Assembly: GCA_036936605.1 (NCBI GenBank)
Contig: JAUPFV010000002.1
Span: 322,416,893-322,480,892 of the forward strand
Direction of reading: 5' to 3'
Length of the DNA: 64,000 nucleotides
Origin: Limnanthes douglasii subsp. nivea
Taxonomy: Eukaryota; Streptophyta; Magnoliopsida; Brassicales; Limnanthaceae
Made by a program: the position numbers and the translations under genes. Shown one piece after another: positions 20,249 through 33,664 of this stretch (within the stretch, counting starts at the first letter, position 1; each line of letters opens with the position of its first letter). Under the pieces are notes generated by a model. The model had not been told where the DNA came from, made no database searches, and saw nothing but the letters and a program-made list of their open reading frames with translations.

Positions 20249-20560
20249 TCAAGGAGCAAAAGTGATATCTAAATCTCCCAACTCTACTGAGGAGTTGGTC
20301 ATCCTTCCAAAAATATATGGTCGTTGTAACACATTATTTAGTGGGAAAGAAGTTTGAAACAAAATGGTGTGAGGTTGAAAATAAGGGAACATCTTTCTAG
20401 CAGCTACTACTAAAGCCAAAGACAATTTTGTAAGCTTCAAATATGTTTTCTCTGATGCCAACAAACTTTTACTAACATAATAGACTGGTTTTGAAACTCT
20501 CTTGTCTTCACTTATAAAAACATTGCTCACTACAAAATCAAAAACTGCTATGTATGAAAT
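20249..20560 (-). pseudogene. Gypsy RNase H domain (G1)
   Basis: SNVFISEDKRVSKPVYYVSK, SLLASEKTYLKLTKLSLALV and FPYFQPHTI are the usual RNase H segment of gypsy polyproteins (pattern RPVYYVSKxL, E.RYxxxEKxxLALV). It directly follows the RT in element orientation. Confidence 0.8.
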
Positions 20561-20833
20561 AGCTCCTCTCCAGTTTGAGGCTTAGATTAGATTTCTGGTG
20601 ATAAAACGGTCTTTAATCTTTGAAAAAACTGCTTCACAATCTAATGTCCATATAACTTGGAAAGAAAGAAAACACTTGTCGGAAAATCTTGAAATAAATC
20701 GATCAAGAGCAGCTAACCTTCCTGTCAATATTTGCACCTCCTTTATAGTTCGAGGTGATGTTATTGAAACCAGGTCATTTAACTGCTCAAGATCTGCCTT
20801 TATTCTTTTTTCACTAATGATATATCATAGAAA

Positions 20834-21340
20834 TTAACCTGATCGTATGCCAAAGGTACATTTTTTAAGATTTAAATTCAATCCAATAAGCTTTAACTTT
20901 AGGAAAGTCTCCTCTAAATCTTTCAAGTGTTCACCATTTATTAGGATTTTAACGAGCATAACATTAATATACACTTCCATATTCCACCCAATCTGAGAAG
21001 CAAAATCCTTGTTCATTAATCTTTGATATGTCGCTCCAGCATTCTTCAACGCAAAAGGCATAACTCGATAACAATGTAATCCTCAGTCAGTGATGAACGT
21101 AGTATTTTCCTAATCTTTTGGATCCATTTTAATTTGGTTGTATCCTGCAAGATCATCCATAAACGATAAAATTTTATTTCCTGAACTAGAACCAACCAGC
21201 TGATCTATTCGAGGAACAATAAATGGATTTTTAGGACAAACTCGATTCAAATATGTGAAAACAACACACATTCGCCATTTTCTATTATTTTTTTATCCAA
21301 CACTAGATTTTCTGTCCATAAAGGATATTGCACATCCTGA
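20834..21340 (-). pseudogene. Gypsy reverse transcriptase (G1)
   Basis: The open frame 20834-21061 begins MPFALKNAGATYQRLMNK, the gypsy RT palm motif, followed by MEVYINVMLVK, where the catalytic YxDD is degraded (YINVML), then LNLKKCTFGI. Upstream (21062-21340) the FCYRVMPF and LSFMDD(L)AGYNQI equivalents are present across frames. The active site is lost. Confidence 0.85.
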
Positions 21341-21799
21341 ATATGTCCGACCCTAGACAAGTGATCCACCTGTACAACAATAGCTTCAGATTTTTCTACA
21401 TAAAAAACACGTCAATTCTGAATAACATGATTGATCCTCAGATTTATAGCTAAGTTGTGACATATCACTTCAGGTGGAACCCCTATTACACCCTCTGTTT
21501 TCCAAGAAAAAATATCCAAATTATCAAACAAGAATTATAACAACTCATAATGTAAAATAGGTGACAGTGGTGTCCCTATACGCAGAGTCTTCCCATTTAA
21601 AAAAGATGTATTTCTCAATATTCTCAGTCACTATCAAAGAACCCGGGATTTCCCCCGGATCAACCATTCCCTTTTCATCCAAGGTTAACCCTCCTGATTT
21701 TTATTCAATCATCTGATCATCACCATTAGAACCTCGAACACAAAAAGTTGTTGCATTACATTCTTCGCCTATCTTTTGGTCATTTCGAACAACTAAAAT

Positions 21800-22481
21800 A
21801 CGATCTCCAAAGACATACTTCACGCATTGGTGAACTGTAAAAACAATAGCATGCATTCTTGAAAGCCAAAATCTCCCAAAAGTAGCATTATAACAGGTCG
21901 GACATTCAACGACATGAATAAGACTTGGACCTTCTTTTTAAAATGACATTTTCCCAAACACACTTCACCTTCGAATTCACCAATCCCCTGAGCTGTCACC
22001 CATGTAAACTTAATTATAGGATGATCAGATTGACAAATTGGAGGTGGGTTTTGCATCCTACCATATGTAGATTTGAAAAACAAATTTGCAGAACTCCCCA
22101 TACCATCAATACACGTCGAAGTTCAACTCCCGTTATTTCTGCCCCTATAACCATTGCGTCCTCAGGAGGTTTCGCTATCCCTCTCAAATTATCATTATCG
22201 AACAAAATAAAATGAGTGTGCTTCTTTCCATACAAATGAGTAGACATTCTTCCTTCTACTTGAGTGGCTAAACTTACTATGTTTTTTTTTTCTGGAATAT
22301 TAGTAGTGACAGCCATAGAATCTCCTCGAAAAATTGGTGAAGATTCAAAATACTCACACGAAATTTGAGCTCGTCCTTGCTCAACTGGATCATCCACAGC
22401 CATCAAAATTAACCGATCTGGATATGTGGCCAAATATTTTAAGGCTGTATCAAACTCAACACATTTAAAGTATAATATCAC
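21800..22481 (-). pseudogene. Gypsy protease / gag-pol linker (G1)
   Basis: The frame 22014-22481 (155 residues) plus its continuation to 21820 resembles the stretch between gag and RT of Tat-type elements, with LILMAVDDPVEQGRAQISCE and IGEFEGEVCLGKCHF. I see no clear catalytic DTGA or DSGA triad. Assignment rests on position between gag and RT. Confidence 0.5.
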
Positions 22482-22499
22482 TCATGACCTTTCTTGTTT

Positions 22500-24150
22500 T
22501 GAATTTAGATCAGCAGTTTGTTGTGTCAATGAGCTCAGAGTTTTTGATACATTGTTATGCCCTTTAACAAAAGCTGCTAACGTGTCATTCTCTTTTAAAA
22601 CTTGTATATCATTCTTTAATGTTATACAATCTATAGTGTTGTGCCCGATATCATTATGATACTTTCAAAATATGTTATTGCGCTCTTCTCTTGATCTGTT
22701 TATTGGAGTTTTCTTTTTGAAGCTTACACGACCTTTAGTCTTCTAAAAAATAGCAGTTACATTATCAACAAGTTTGAAAAATATTCCACCCTCACCCATT
22801 GATTTGACCTTGATCTATAAAATTGATAACCTGCAGTTTGAGTTAGAACCCCTCATGTTTGAGGAAGCAAATTTTTGTTGATCTTTAAATAAAGTGATGG
22901 TTGATAATTTGAGGAGTTTCCTTGATTATTTAAAACATGCCCTGAGTTCCTCTGAGTAGACTCAACGCCTCCCCGAATCCTAGTCGACACTTTTACTTTA
23001 ATTTTGTCATCGACTTGAGTCATCAATGCTCCAAAATTTAATGCTCTTTTTTTGTCATTTTGTTCGCTAAGTCTCCTGGCAATAAAACTTTTCTGAAAGC
23101 TAACTCTTCACAATCATATAATGCTGCTTTTGTTAGCATAAACCGCTTCATATAATCTTTTATTTTTTTACGTACAACCTGCTTACACTATATTAAAGTG
23201 TCTTCATTAGATTATATCTTTCTAGTTTCCCCAAATTATCGTTAGAAAGATGTATAGAAGTCTCTATAATTGGTAATAGATCCCCTTAGAATTCTATTAT
23301 ACAACTATAGTGCAGTGCCCTTGAAAGTCTGATGCTCTGCATACGAGCCTGTCATCATCTTTGAAGTTTATCATATTATTTTTGAATTGTTCGATGTGAT
23401 CATCGGGATCTTCAGTCCCATCAAACCTTTCTACCTTGGAGATGCCAAAATGCTTTTTGAAGAGAAATAGACTTAAACTTAGGAGTTAAAGGAGAATTTC
23501 TCCAATCGACTCCTTGCACATATCGGTCATCTCTTCTGGTTCCCATAAAAACATACAAATTTTGATCTGCTACACTTGCGTACTGAGTGGATGTGTTTCC
23601 TTCATACCATACAGGATCCCTTATATGACAAGGTTACTGTCTCTCTTTGATTTATATTAATTGTGTGATTTTCGATGCCGAATTCTTTCTCCGTTCGAAG
23701 ATCCCTGATAGTTCTTCTACTTAAACAATCCATCCTCAAATTCTGAGCTATCAGACTCATCACTAGATGTGATGTATCTATGTTTATCTTTCTTTTCCTT
23801 TCATCAAGTTTGATATTCTTTATCAGACTCAAAATGCGCTTTCTTTCGATCACTTCGAGAAATGATGAGTTGTATACGATTGATAAGATTTATTTTCCAT
23901 TTCATTTTTCTCCTCAACCTGTCGTACCTCATATTTTAGCCTACTTGACTAAATCTGTTGTTCTCTTTGAACATATTTATCATTCAACATAGTTATTTTG
24001 TCCAACAATTGATTTCTCTGTTCTTCAATGTCAAAATGACCTTGTTGTACTATAATTTGATCATATTCTTTACTTTCGTCCCAATGTAAATCAGATCTAA
24101 AAGTTTCAATACCTTTGCAAACTTTTGGATCAACTTCATTCTATGGTTCC
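22500..24150 (-). pseudogene. Gypsy gag (G1)
   Basis: Minus-strand islands include VERFDGTEDPDDHIEQFKNN near 23400 (gag pattern YDGTxDPxDHVxxF), a region equivalent to HNDIGHNTIDCITLKNDIQ near 22650 (the FHxDxGHxTxxCxxLKxxIE zinc-binding-like motif of Tat gags), and the basic frame at 23602-23853. It is broken by many stops. Confidence 0.7.
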
Positions 24151-24255
24151 ATATCGATCAAGAACGGTATTACTGACTAAAAATTCAATAATTTTTTGTT
24201 TTTGACGTCAAATCAAGGTACCAATCGACAATCTCTGCCTATGTGGTCGCCAATT

Positions 24256-24534
24256 TGTTAGGTATGAATCTTAGTTTTAGAATGAGAAAGTAAAAGATGG
24301 AATGAAAGTGTAGAGAGTCCTCATTTATTCATCACATCACTTCCTATTTATAGGTATGTCGGACTTCTATAACTGAATCAATTATATAAATGAGAAAATT
24401 TCATCGTTACCCCTTATGTTAACAAATAGTTCAAATATACTCTTACAACTATATAAGTTATCATAAATAACTTAACATTATTATATTAAGTCCCCAATAT
24501 TCACATCCTTGTCAGATACGGTAAAGATTCAACA
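24256..24534 (-). repeat. Candidate 5' LTR of G1
   Basis: On the plus strand it begins TGTTAGGTATG and ends GATTCAACA. The adjoining sequence at 24236-24252 reads, on the minus strand, TTGGCGACCACATAGG, a plausible primer-site region next to the LTR end. There is no second copy in the window, so the outer end is uncertain. Confidence 0.45.
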
Positions 24535-25844
24535 AGTTGCTATAAAGATGGAGAAAATATAAATATCATAATACCTAACTCGGACTAAGCTATTAAATAG
24601 TGATTTTAAAACAGAAATAGAACTGATTTTTAAATTATTTTTCCTTTCGACTATAAAGTTGTTTTCTTGAAAATTGCAATAATTATCAGGAAAATATTCA
24701 TGATTATTTTAAAAATAATTATCAACTGTTTTGACAAGATAATTAAATTTGGTTGAGCATATTAATTTAAATTAAATGATGATTTAAAGACGATTCAATC
24801 AATATTATGTAATTTTTAATTTTTTTATTATTTTATTTAAAAAGAAAAATGGATGAGTAATACTCATCGTAGTAAAATTGTACACAACTGGGGATAACTT
24901 TTTTAATTTGTAATTTTGATATCGTTTAATTTATGTGACTCTAAAAGAATTACTTTTCAATCTATTTATTCTTGTGAACTTTATTATTTCAGTTCGTATA
25001 ATTTTGACTCTAAAATAATTACCAACTGTTTTGACAGGATAATTTATTTTTACTTTAAAGTACTTGGTCCAACAAAAATAAACACCCCGACTATTTTGTA
25101 ATAGTGTTTTTTCATTTTTTACATCGTATTATTGTGCACACTATGCACACCATTAGGTTTTAAGCCCGGAGGTAACATAATTGTAGTTTAATTAACAATA
25201 TAACGGTTTTATGATTTCGAATACAGTGAAACTATAATAATATAATCTTAGAAATCTAACGTAGTTCTGGTGGCTTCTTTAGTAAGTTAGAAAACTGAGA
25301 ATTGTATTTTTATATTTTTATTTGATCATATCGTAATCATACTATTATTATTTTAAAATTAAAAATATGAAAAACAAAGTTTAGATACGATTATGTTGCG
25401 AATATAATCTCTTACATTAAAATTAAAACCTCAAAAGAATAGATTCTTCCTTATATAGTAGTTGTCGTATAAAAAGAAAATATGAATTTTTTGTATAATG
25501 TTTTATTGAGAATAACAAGTCTCGTGTCTAATCAAAATAGAAATTTATATGAAAATGTAATAAACCTATATGTTGTTAAGACTTTTAGTTTGACTAAATA
25601 TTGCATAAGTCACACGAATTTATTTCAACAATTTTTAGAATCACTCTTGAATTATTGCAACATTATGGAACGAAAAACCATTAAGCTTATATATTTGTTT
25701 AGGTTAGATCAAATATGTTATCTAAGTAAATATCGCGACATTTATTTAAAAAATCAAGAGAAGGAAAAGAGTGCATGTGTTTGGAAACTTGAGATTTAAT
25801 ATATCATGTTGGTTTAAGATAAAATTTAGTATTCATGACAACAA
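24535..25844. repeat. AT-rich segment homologous to 40730-41810
   Basis: Collinear blocks are 24548-24580 with 40743-40775, 24780-24830 with 41000-41070, 25130-25570 with 41200-41640 and 25595-25640 with 41770-41800. It is non-coding; the frame at 25482-25799 has no family resemblance. It may be the LTR of the gypsy element that follows (a TATA-like TTATATAG lies at 25453) or the decayed remainder of the Athila element. No terminal TG/CA pair could be fixed. Confidence 0.6.
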
Positions 25845-27479
25845 TTGGTGTCATCGGTGGGAACAATATATATTTTTCCAAGTAACCAAAGCAAAGAAGA
25901 AAACTCAAACTATTTAATGTCAAATTATGGAGAATTATATGAACCATTGGTAGATGGGTGGAGATGGAGGATACCGACTGAGAACCTGTTGTCTCGACTC
26001 TTCTTGCAACCCTTTTGAATAGACTTGAGCGACTAGATCAGTCGCTAAGGAAGGAAAAAGATAACAATTTATATTATTAGATGAACAATTAGTCTTACAT
26101 GATCTCATAGTCAAATCTATTGTGGAGTGTGTGGATAAAGAGAAAGGAGATGATACAAGTCCTGGAATATTGAAAGACCGTTTCTTGAGAAAAAATTAGA
26201 GGAGGAAGCATCCTTCCAATTTGTCTCGCAAAGAGGACAGAAAATACTCAGAACCAGGGTCCTTAAACGAAAAAAAATAAGTGACAAGGTACTAGTAGTT
26301 CTATAGTCATTCGTCGAGATTCTAGTAGGCCCAAGCAGCCCGGCAGAGAATTTCCCTTAATAAAAAACAAGGTTGATCCTCTCATTCGTGGATGACCCAA
26401 AACAACAATGAATCGCAAATAGGTTTCTCGTTGAATGGTATACCCCCCATCCAAAATTCGTAGTAATATTATCCACAAGCGTTAACAAGATACAACCAAC
26501 CAAATTTATAAGGGTAGAAGCGGGCGCAACAAAACCAGCACTTTCTAGGATAACAATGAGACATGTTGAAATAAAATTCTCATCCGTCGGATGAAAAATT
26601 CCAAAGACTTGGGTTCTAGAATGTATATCACTTCATGAATATCTTCTATGTGGATGAGGAATATTGGCATGATGAAGAATCCTCACTAGACCCATATATT
26701 TTATATAACATTATATCATTACTCATTTAAAACCACAAGATGGATAAGTATTACGGCAAGAACTAAAGCGTCAAATTTAGTAGTTCAACAATGTAATACT
26801 ACATTATAGAGCTGATGATAATATTTCGCTGAAGTATATTCCCAAGTATTTCAGCGTTTTCTCTAACTTGTTGAGGAAGTATCGTCTATGGTTCAAACAC
26901 TTTCTAAACAGATGCATCAAAAGCTATAAGATGCTTTAGACCATCAAAGAACCATCTGGTCGGTTTAAAGGTTATCAAGGGAGCATAGAATACATAATCA
27001 TTTGCAAGAAGATGTCTAATAAAATTCTTATAGAGTACCATTTCTTCGTAGAAATTAAAATATTAATTACAATATTGTCACGATCTAATGGTCGTAGATG
27101 AATTCGAGTAGAGAGTTAAAGCATATTTCGTATCAAATATAATAATGAAGAAACAATATTTGAAATTCGAGGATCTAATAGCTTAGGTAGAGCGATATAT
27201 TAAAGTAAATGAATTTTCCAGAGCAAAGAAAACATGGAATATAAACTCCAGCGAGATGCTTTAAAGCGAACAAGACCGAGACACTCACTCACATTAATAC
27301 AAATAATGATACACCAAGGAATAATTGTTCGTCACTTTTGACAAAGCCATAAAATAGTCAGACTCGAGGTTATAAAGGGAAATTCAATGGTGGTTACGAC
27401 ACGTAACAAGCGAACTCATTAGCCTCCAAGAGGAAAATCTACGGAGCTAACATAAACTTTAAGGATAATCGATGAAAAT

Positions 27480-27760
27480 AAAAAAGATATTGTTAGGTAA
27501 AAATGGCCAGGGAAGTTGTATGTGGTGATGGATATTAAAAACAAAAGTAAATATCGTAAGTTTCATCATGATATTGTTAATTCTCTTAGAAATTTATGTA
27601 CTTTGAATGATCAAGTCCAATACTTAGTTGATGAAGGCAAAATCTGCAAGTTTGTTAAGAATAAAAACATAGAGAGTAAATACTATCATAATGATCAAAA
27701 GAGAGTAATGATACATGGATCTAGATCCAAATTGAAAGACAATTGGTGTGATTCCTAGAG
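27480..27760 (+). pseudogene. G2 gag, zinc-finger-like end
   Basis: LYVVMDIKNKSKYRKFHHDIVNSLRNLCTL, then LVDEGKICKFVK, matches the Tat gag pattern DKSKYCxFHxDxGHxTExCxxLKDxIExLxxxGxLxxFV. The Cys and His zinc ligands are partly replaced (Arg for Cys, Asn for Gly-His). The 80-codon frame at 27516-27758 is a remnant of gag. Confidence 0.7.
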
Positions 27761-28539
27761 GAGATCCATAATCCACAGTTTTGAAAAAATTGAGAAAAAC
27801 TTAAGTAAATGAGATAAATGCGACATCTTGGGGCATACGTCCCCGCATTTTTACTAAAATCTATATCGGATACAAACATTCAAGAAATAGACATCTCCAT
27901 ACATCGATGCGGTATTAATAATAGTAGAATTCGTTGGAGTAGAAATCAAGAGGAGCACCAATGTTGAACCCAGCTTAGAAAATCTTTAAGGTTTCACCAA
28001 AACAAATATGACTGTAATAGGGGAGGTAACTATGGAAGTTGCTTTCGTAAAGGTGTACCAAAACAAGGTGCAATAATTATTCATAGTGGTACAAACATCA
28101 TCATTTATGTAGAATTATTTCACTTAAAATATTGCAAACAAAAGAAGAATTGGTCACCTTGGAAGGGATGTATGATCCCAGAGAAGGCCCCTAATTGGTG
28201 TAGGGGAAGATGCTGAAGATAGAGCGATGGAAGCAAAAAATACCCTTAAGATTAGCCGAGATATCGCAATTGACCTCGTGTAAAAAATATCATTTAAAAA
28301 ACTACTTAAATATGCTCGCATAGAGTGCGTATGATGGGACTAGAGTCTCAACAAAAGTCATCAACCACCAATTACGTATCAAAACAATATTTTGGCCTAT
28401 TGTACAAAAGAGGAGATTCTACTCCCAAATAAAAACAATATAGTCAATTATTAAACAAATATACAAAATTATTGTTGTAAAACACATATGAGAGTCCTAT
28501 ATACCTATGTCGATATCCAATCATGTTCGGGTCAAGAAG

Positions 28540-28960
28540 ACGAATTGAAAGTGGAGAATATGCATAGACTTTACAGATCGCAGCAAATCATTTCCAAATG
28601 ATCCATTTACACTTCCAAGGTTTGAACAAATTATAGATGCAAAATATGAAAACAAAATCTTATCCTTTATAAATGTATGTACAAGATACAATAAATGCAT
28701 ACATGGAATGAGGACCACGAACACACAACATTCATCACCAAAAGAAGGCTACATTGCTACAAAGTAATGCCCATCCAGTTAATAAAAGTTATAGCATACT
28801 TAACCGAGGCATGTGTAAAGCTTGAACGAGTGAACCGTAAATTAAATCTAGACAAGTTCACCACCGGCGTAAAGTTAGGTAAAGTCTTGGATTACATTGT
28901 GAGCGAAATAAGAACTAAAGAAAATCTTATGCAACTGCAAATTTTGTATCAATAAAGCCA
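28540..28960 (+). pseudogene. G2 reverse transcriptase fragment
   Basis: The translation contains CIDFTDRSKSFPNDPFTLPRF, ENKILSFINVCTRYNK, TFITKRRLHCYKVMP and KLNLDKFTTGVKLGKVLDY. These fit the gypsy RT pattern DFTDLNKACPKDxFPLPxID, LSFxDAxSGYNQI, FxTxxGxYCYxVMPF and KCTFGVxxGKFLGY. The segment with the catalytic YxDD is missing, evidently a deletion between VMP and the thumb region. Confidence 0.8.
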
Positions 28961-29099
28961 TTAATGAACGAAAAAAAATTAAATCATAATAGGAAGAGAA
29001 ACACTTAATAGGTTCTCGTCAAGATCCTCAGATAAGTGTCATCCCTTCTTTCAAGTCATGAGAGAATAAGTAATGTGTGAATGAACCCTATAATTTTAT

Positions 29100-29940
29100 G
29101 AATAACTCAATAATATAAAGATGTTTTAATCTTCCTCAAAAGTGCTAAAGAAGCCCCAGTAATACGAAACCTTGTATATGTACCTCGCCCTGTCAGATTA
29201 TATGGTTAGTATAGTACTACTAAGAGAAGAATGAAGGAAAGTGTAATATAGTATATTATGTAAGTAAATCTTTATTACCAACAATTGGATAAACTTATTT
29301 TAGCACTAGTACTTGCAGTAAGGAAAATGATACGATATTTCCAAGAACACATAATAGTAGTTAAAACTTATTATCCATCTGGGAAATATGATGCAAAACC
29401 CTATTGTATCAGGAAGATAAACCAAATGGTGAGGAAAATGAGGGGATTATAATATTTATGTTGAACTGGTAACGAAAATCAAAGCCCAAGCGCTGGAAAA
29501 TTTGTTTATGAAGTTTGAGTTTGAGAGACAATTGTTTCCAAAATAAGAGTTGAAAGATACTTGTAAAGTTATAAACGATGAAGAAAATAATAATCATGGC
29601 TTTTGGGCAATCATATATCCCATAGATAATATCATAAATTAATCTATCAAGTTTTAATTTCAAACATCTAATAGTGAATTCGAGTATGAACTTGCAATTG
29701 CAAGACTCCGGTTGGAAAAAATATATATGGAGCTAAGAGAGTAGATCTACTAACTAATTCTTAATTATCTGTCAACAAAGAATCAAGATAGTCGAAGCCA
29801 AATACGAGAACATTATTTAGTACTGATAGAGTTACAATCTCTAATTAGTAAGTTCGAACAAGTTGAATTTAAACAAGTCCCGAAAGTTGAGCGTTTAATA
29901 ACTGACAAACTTATATTTTTTGTATGGACATCCACGACCT
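29100..29940 (+). pseudogene. G2 RNase H and second RNase H-like domain
   Basis: VYYVSKSLL near 29255 marks the RNase H. The stretch NSEFEYELAIARLRLEK near 29668 and LIELQSLISKFEQVEFKQVP near 29829 mark the additional RNase H-like domain. The same two blocks recur inverted at 49985-50900. Confidence 0.65.
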
Positions 29941-30179
29941 CACAAATAATCTTTCAGGAAAATCTATCTCTTACATTACCAAACCATTTCATGTTGACAT
30001 TCACGTCCACAACAGTAATAATAATACAAGGTGACAAAGGAGAAGAAAAATATTGGAGAACACCAATCAAGAAGTACATGATAGAAGGAATAATCATTAA
30101 CGATAAAAGAGAAGCACGAAAGATAAATATGAAGTCAACAACATTCGTTTGGACTTTGGATATACTATACAAAAGAGGG

Positions 30180-31000
30180 CTAACTAAGACATTACTCTGT
30201 TAGGTATATATGAAGAAACTTTTATTGTCTAAGAACTACATTATAGAGAATGAAGCGTTTATCATGGATGTAAGACACTGTACTAGAAGAATCCTAATTG
30301 AAGGCTGTTATAGCCAATAATAATACCAGATAGAAACAAAAAAAAGTGAAACAGGGCGACACATACCATGTATTCGCAAACTCTTTATAAGTTCTGTCAA
30401 TACTACTGGAGATAAAAACTGAAGCAATCCCATCAAAAAAATGTGGTTTAAATATTGTCGGATCCATACCAATAGCTTTTAGGAGGAAAAAAATTTATAT
30501 TGGTTCTCGTAGATTACTTCTCAAAGTGGGAGGAAGAACATTCACTACTGAATATCATGGAAAATAGATAATAACTTTATTAAAAATAAATGTATGTTAC
30601 AGGTTTGGAATTTCAAAGTCATCACTACGAATAGTGAAATTTGATTCCATAACGACAAAGTCACAAGGTTTTTTTCTCAAACTCGAATAAAACAAGAAAT
30701 GTATTCCTCTTTATATCTCAAACCAATGGTCAAGTTGAAATGAACAACAAGACATTACAGGTGGTTCAAAAATATTTTGGAATGAGAAGCTGGAACCTGG
30801 TCTAATTTCCTTTAAGAATTTCTACGGTTATACAAAACCACATTTAGAACCGTAATAAAAGAAATGAAAATTTCTATGGTATATGTATCTAGAACCAGTG
30901 GTGCCGGCTAAAATATCTCATATACCATGGAAAAATTGTATGATGAACCAAGCAATGCACAAACCCAAAATTGGGAGAGTCTTTAACAATCGAAGCCATA
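30180..31000 (+). pseudogene. G2 integrase remnant
   Basis: Frames contain remnants of the gypsy integrase: a core-like NGQVE equivalent near 30729-30745 and the SWNLV.FL.EFLRLYKTT equivalent of the VLWxYRTT segment near 30790-30845. It is heavily decayed; the assignment relies also on order and on the matching G3 region (48940-49900). Confidence 0.55.
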
Positions 31001-31779
31001 ACTTACTAAATATTGGATGGAAAAAGGAAACCTAATTCTTCAACCCTTGAATATTGAGAGCTTAAAGCTGTATAATAATTTTTGATACTCAAGCTTTTAA
31101 ATAACTACTACTTGTAAAACGTCTATGTTATACTATGAGGATTTACTATTTCCTCATTTGGTGGTGCGAGAAGTTATTAAGCATGCACTCGACATTAATA
31201 AAATGTTTTTCATGCCAAAAATTTAGTCTCATTTTATATGCTCTCAAAAGCATAAAATATAAAACAAATGACAACAAGCCAAAATATGGGACCCGGTCAA
31301 GAATTTTGAAGGCTTTTTAAACTCTAACGCAAGTCTTAGATGATAAAAAACCATAATTTATAAAATAAAATGCTTCATCATGAACACTCAAGCTAAATAA
31401 AGTCTCTAATAATAGCAGGTCTCAACAACAACTCTTTAAAAAATAAAAATGACAAAAAATTAAGCCTTTGTAAGAAAGGCAAGCTTTGGCTGCTTAAAAA
31501 ACAAGAGAGAGAACCAATACTTGGAGTTATGCACCCTAAACACATCTAAAAAATTCTAAAAACTCCAAGAAATGAACATAAATGTTCATTAATAAAGTGT
31601 TGGCTTATCGTAATTAATCAATTAATTAAAAAATAGAGAGCGTTAAGAGTTTAATAAAAGCATAAAGATTCATCAAATAAAATTTATAATAAGGATTACT
31701 TAAAAATAAAATAATATTCTTAACACAAAAGTAAAATACAATTCTTTGAACATTACAAAACATAGAGTAATAAGAATTC

Positions 31780-33664
31780 GTGTTTCGACATTCTTTTCAG
31801 AAGAAATAAAATATTTGGTTGGGACAACACTAGTATCATGAAGATTGTCACTTCTAGGACAACCAGCTTAAACATTACTATTTCCACCACCATCTTTCTC
31901 AATACCACTTCTTTCACAATATTCATGAAACATAATCTCTTTTAAGTAATTTATTTTCTTGTTTTCATTTTAGTCACGAAGGCTGCAATATATGCACTAT
32001 CCTTAAGTTATCTAACTCCTTTGCTCATTCATTCTCACGAATATAATACCATAAGATACCTAAATTCACGTTGAGGTATTTCTTATGAAAATCTAGAACT
32101 AACTTGGAACGACGGTCCAAAACCGGTGCACGACTAAACATAATAATTTATGTCCAATAAATAATATCGTCTTGAATGTGAGACTGACGTTTATTATTTG
32201 AAAATGAGTTATTATTTAACTTCTAAACATTTAATTGCTCATGTATCTTTGACTTTACAACCTTCCGCATAGGCCTTGGCATCAATGAGCTCTTTCTCAA
32301 CTAGCTTCAGATGAAGACACACGCATATTGGGTAGGTCACCATTTGGATCCACATTTATGGTATCCTTAAGATTGATATCTATAATATAAAGTACTCTAA
32401 ATATGATGTTTCATCCCTCAAAGGATCATCAACAACAATGATATGAGGTTGAGGAGTCATTGAAGAGTTAACACAATACTCACCGGTGACAACCACATCC
32501 TCATTACATTAACCTCGTCATTAACTACTTCGACAACCAAAATATTTTTCTGAGTATCTAGGTTAATTAATTACAACAACAGCTGCCTTAAAAAGTTCAA
32601 TAGTTTCATTATCAATAGAGAAATAAAGCTCCACAAATAAAGAAGTTACAACCTTAGGAATAACTTTGGCTTTATTCTAATCAAATTGGAAACAAAATAA
32701 ATCATCACGATCTCATTTGCTGGCCGCCTTGGTATCAACAATTTTCTTATATCTCATATGTTTAAAATCAGGGTTAGGTATTAACTATAGCATGACTTGT
32801 ATACCTTTCCGTCTAAAATCAGAGACTCATTTCGGAGTAGAGCCATAAAAAATAATAACTCATTTAGATAGAACAACAGAAATGATGCTCATGTTAAATA
32901 GGTCCAATTCAACCATATTTTCAAACACAATAACATACTTGGAAGAACACGTATATAAAGATAAATAGTATGAGTTAAAGCATCATATATAATTTTCTTA
33001 AAAACATGCTTTAACGAATGAGATTGATGGGGAGCATGAGTATATTAAAGAGCAGAAGTAATACTTTATTGCTCAGTAATGGGAGCCAGAGGTATACCTC
33101 TTTCATTCTCACTACATAAGTTATTTTTTATGGTACTGATAATATTATCACACATATTACGTTTGGCAACCGAGTTTTTCTCCACTTAATCAATGATATA
33201 TCATTGTGCTCATCTTTTATCTCGTCTTCGAAAATACTAGGACAAGATCCTCGTTTATTTTCTAAGTCAAGAACACTCGTTATAATTTCTTTACAAACAT
33301 CATCAGCCTCAGTCTTGACCTTTGTAACATCTTAAGGAACATAAGATATTTTAGTTGAACCTCAAGTTTTCGATTTTGCTACACAATTCCATATTAGAAA
33401 AACACTTTCAGCAAAATTTTCTTCTAGTAGTTTTTTCTTTATAACCTTCTTCCTCGAAAATACCTTTAACAAATCCTTCTTTACAAGAGAAGGTTTTTTT
33501 AGAGTATCTCCCTTAGGGGAAATACAAATAATGAACCCTCTTTGCACAACAATACTCGACCATAACCCACTATGGATAAATTCTTCGGGTATAATAATAG
33601 AGATGTAGAAATAAGAAAACTAGGAAACCTCATCCACCATTTGAGTGTACTTCATCTGAGTATG
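31780..33664 (-). pseudogene. Antisense ORF region of G2
   Basis: On the strand opposite to pol, the frame at 33362-33547 reads MQRGFIICISPKGDTLKKPS, then LLEENFAESVFLIWN. The same peptide (GFIICISTKIDTLKKPSLVK and LLEENFAESVFLIWN) is present in the inverted copy G3 at 45650-45830. Preservation of a frame on this strand in two copies suggests a true extra ORF, as described for some Tat-lineage elements. The product is unrecognised. Later parts are broken. Confidence 0.6.

Larger units (their letters stand above)
16478..24534 (-). mobile_element. Tat-type Ty3/gypsy retrotransposon (G1), degenerate
   Basis: In minus-strand order it has a candidate 5' LTR (24256-24534), primer-site region, gag (about 22500-24150), protease region (about 21800-22480), RT (about 20834-21330), RNase H (20249-20530), a second RNase H-like domain (19792-20110) and integrase (18390-19420). 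A minisatellite (17906-18252) and an antisense ORF (16478-17740) follow. All coding parts carry stops and frameshifts, so it is not autonomous. No matching 3' LTR was found at the left end; that LTR may have been deleted before the A/B duplication. The order RT, RNase H, second RNase H, integrase fits the Tat lineage. Confidence 0.8.
25845..33664 (+). mobile_element. Tat-type Ty3/gypsy retrotransposon (G2), degenerate, plus strand
   Basis: It starts at a primer-site-like TTGGTGTCATCGGTGGGAAC (25845). Then come gag (about 25930-27760), a protease region, RT (about 28540-28960), RNase H (about 29100-29480), second RNase H (29640-29940), integrase (about 30180-31000), spacer and antisense ORF region (31780-33664). 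It aligns over most of its length with the inverted copy G3 (45563-54355) and in part with G4 (42500-42921 and 45465-45562). All frames are broken and no 3' LTR was identified. Confidence 0.8.

Noticed and set aside
25482..25799. Open frame of 105 codons upstream of G2
   Set aside because: It lies in AT-rich sequence whose homologue at 41500-41800 has no matching frame. The composition is Leu/Ile/Tyr/Asn-rich as expected by chance.
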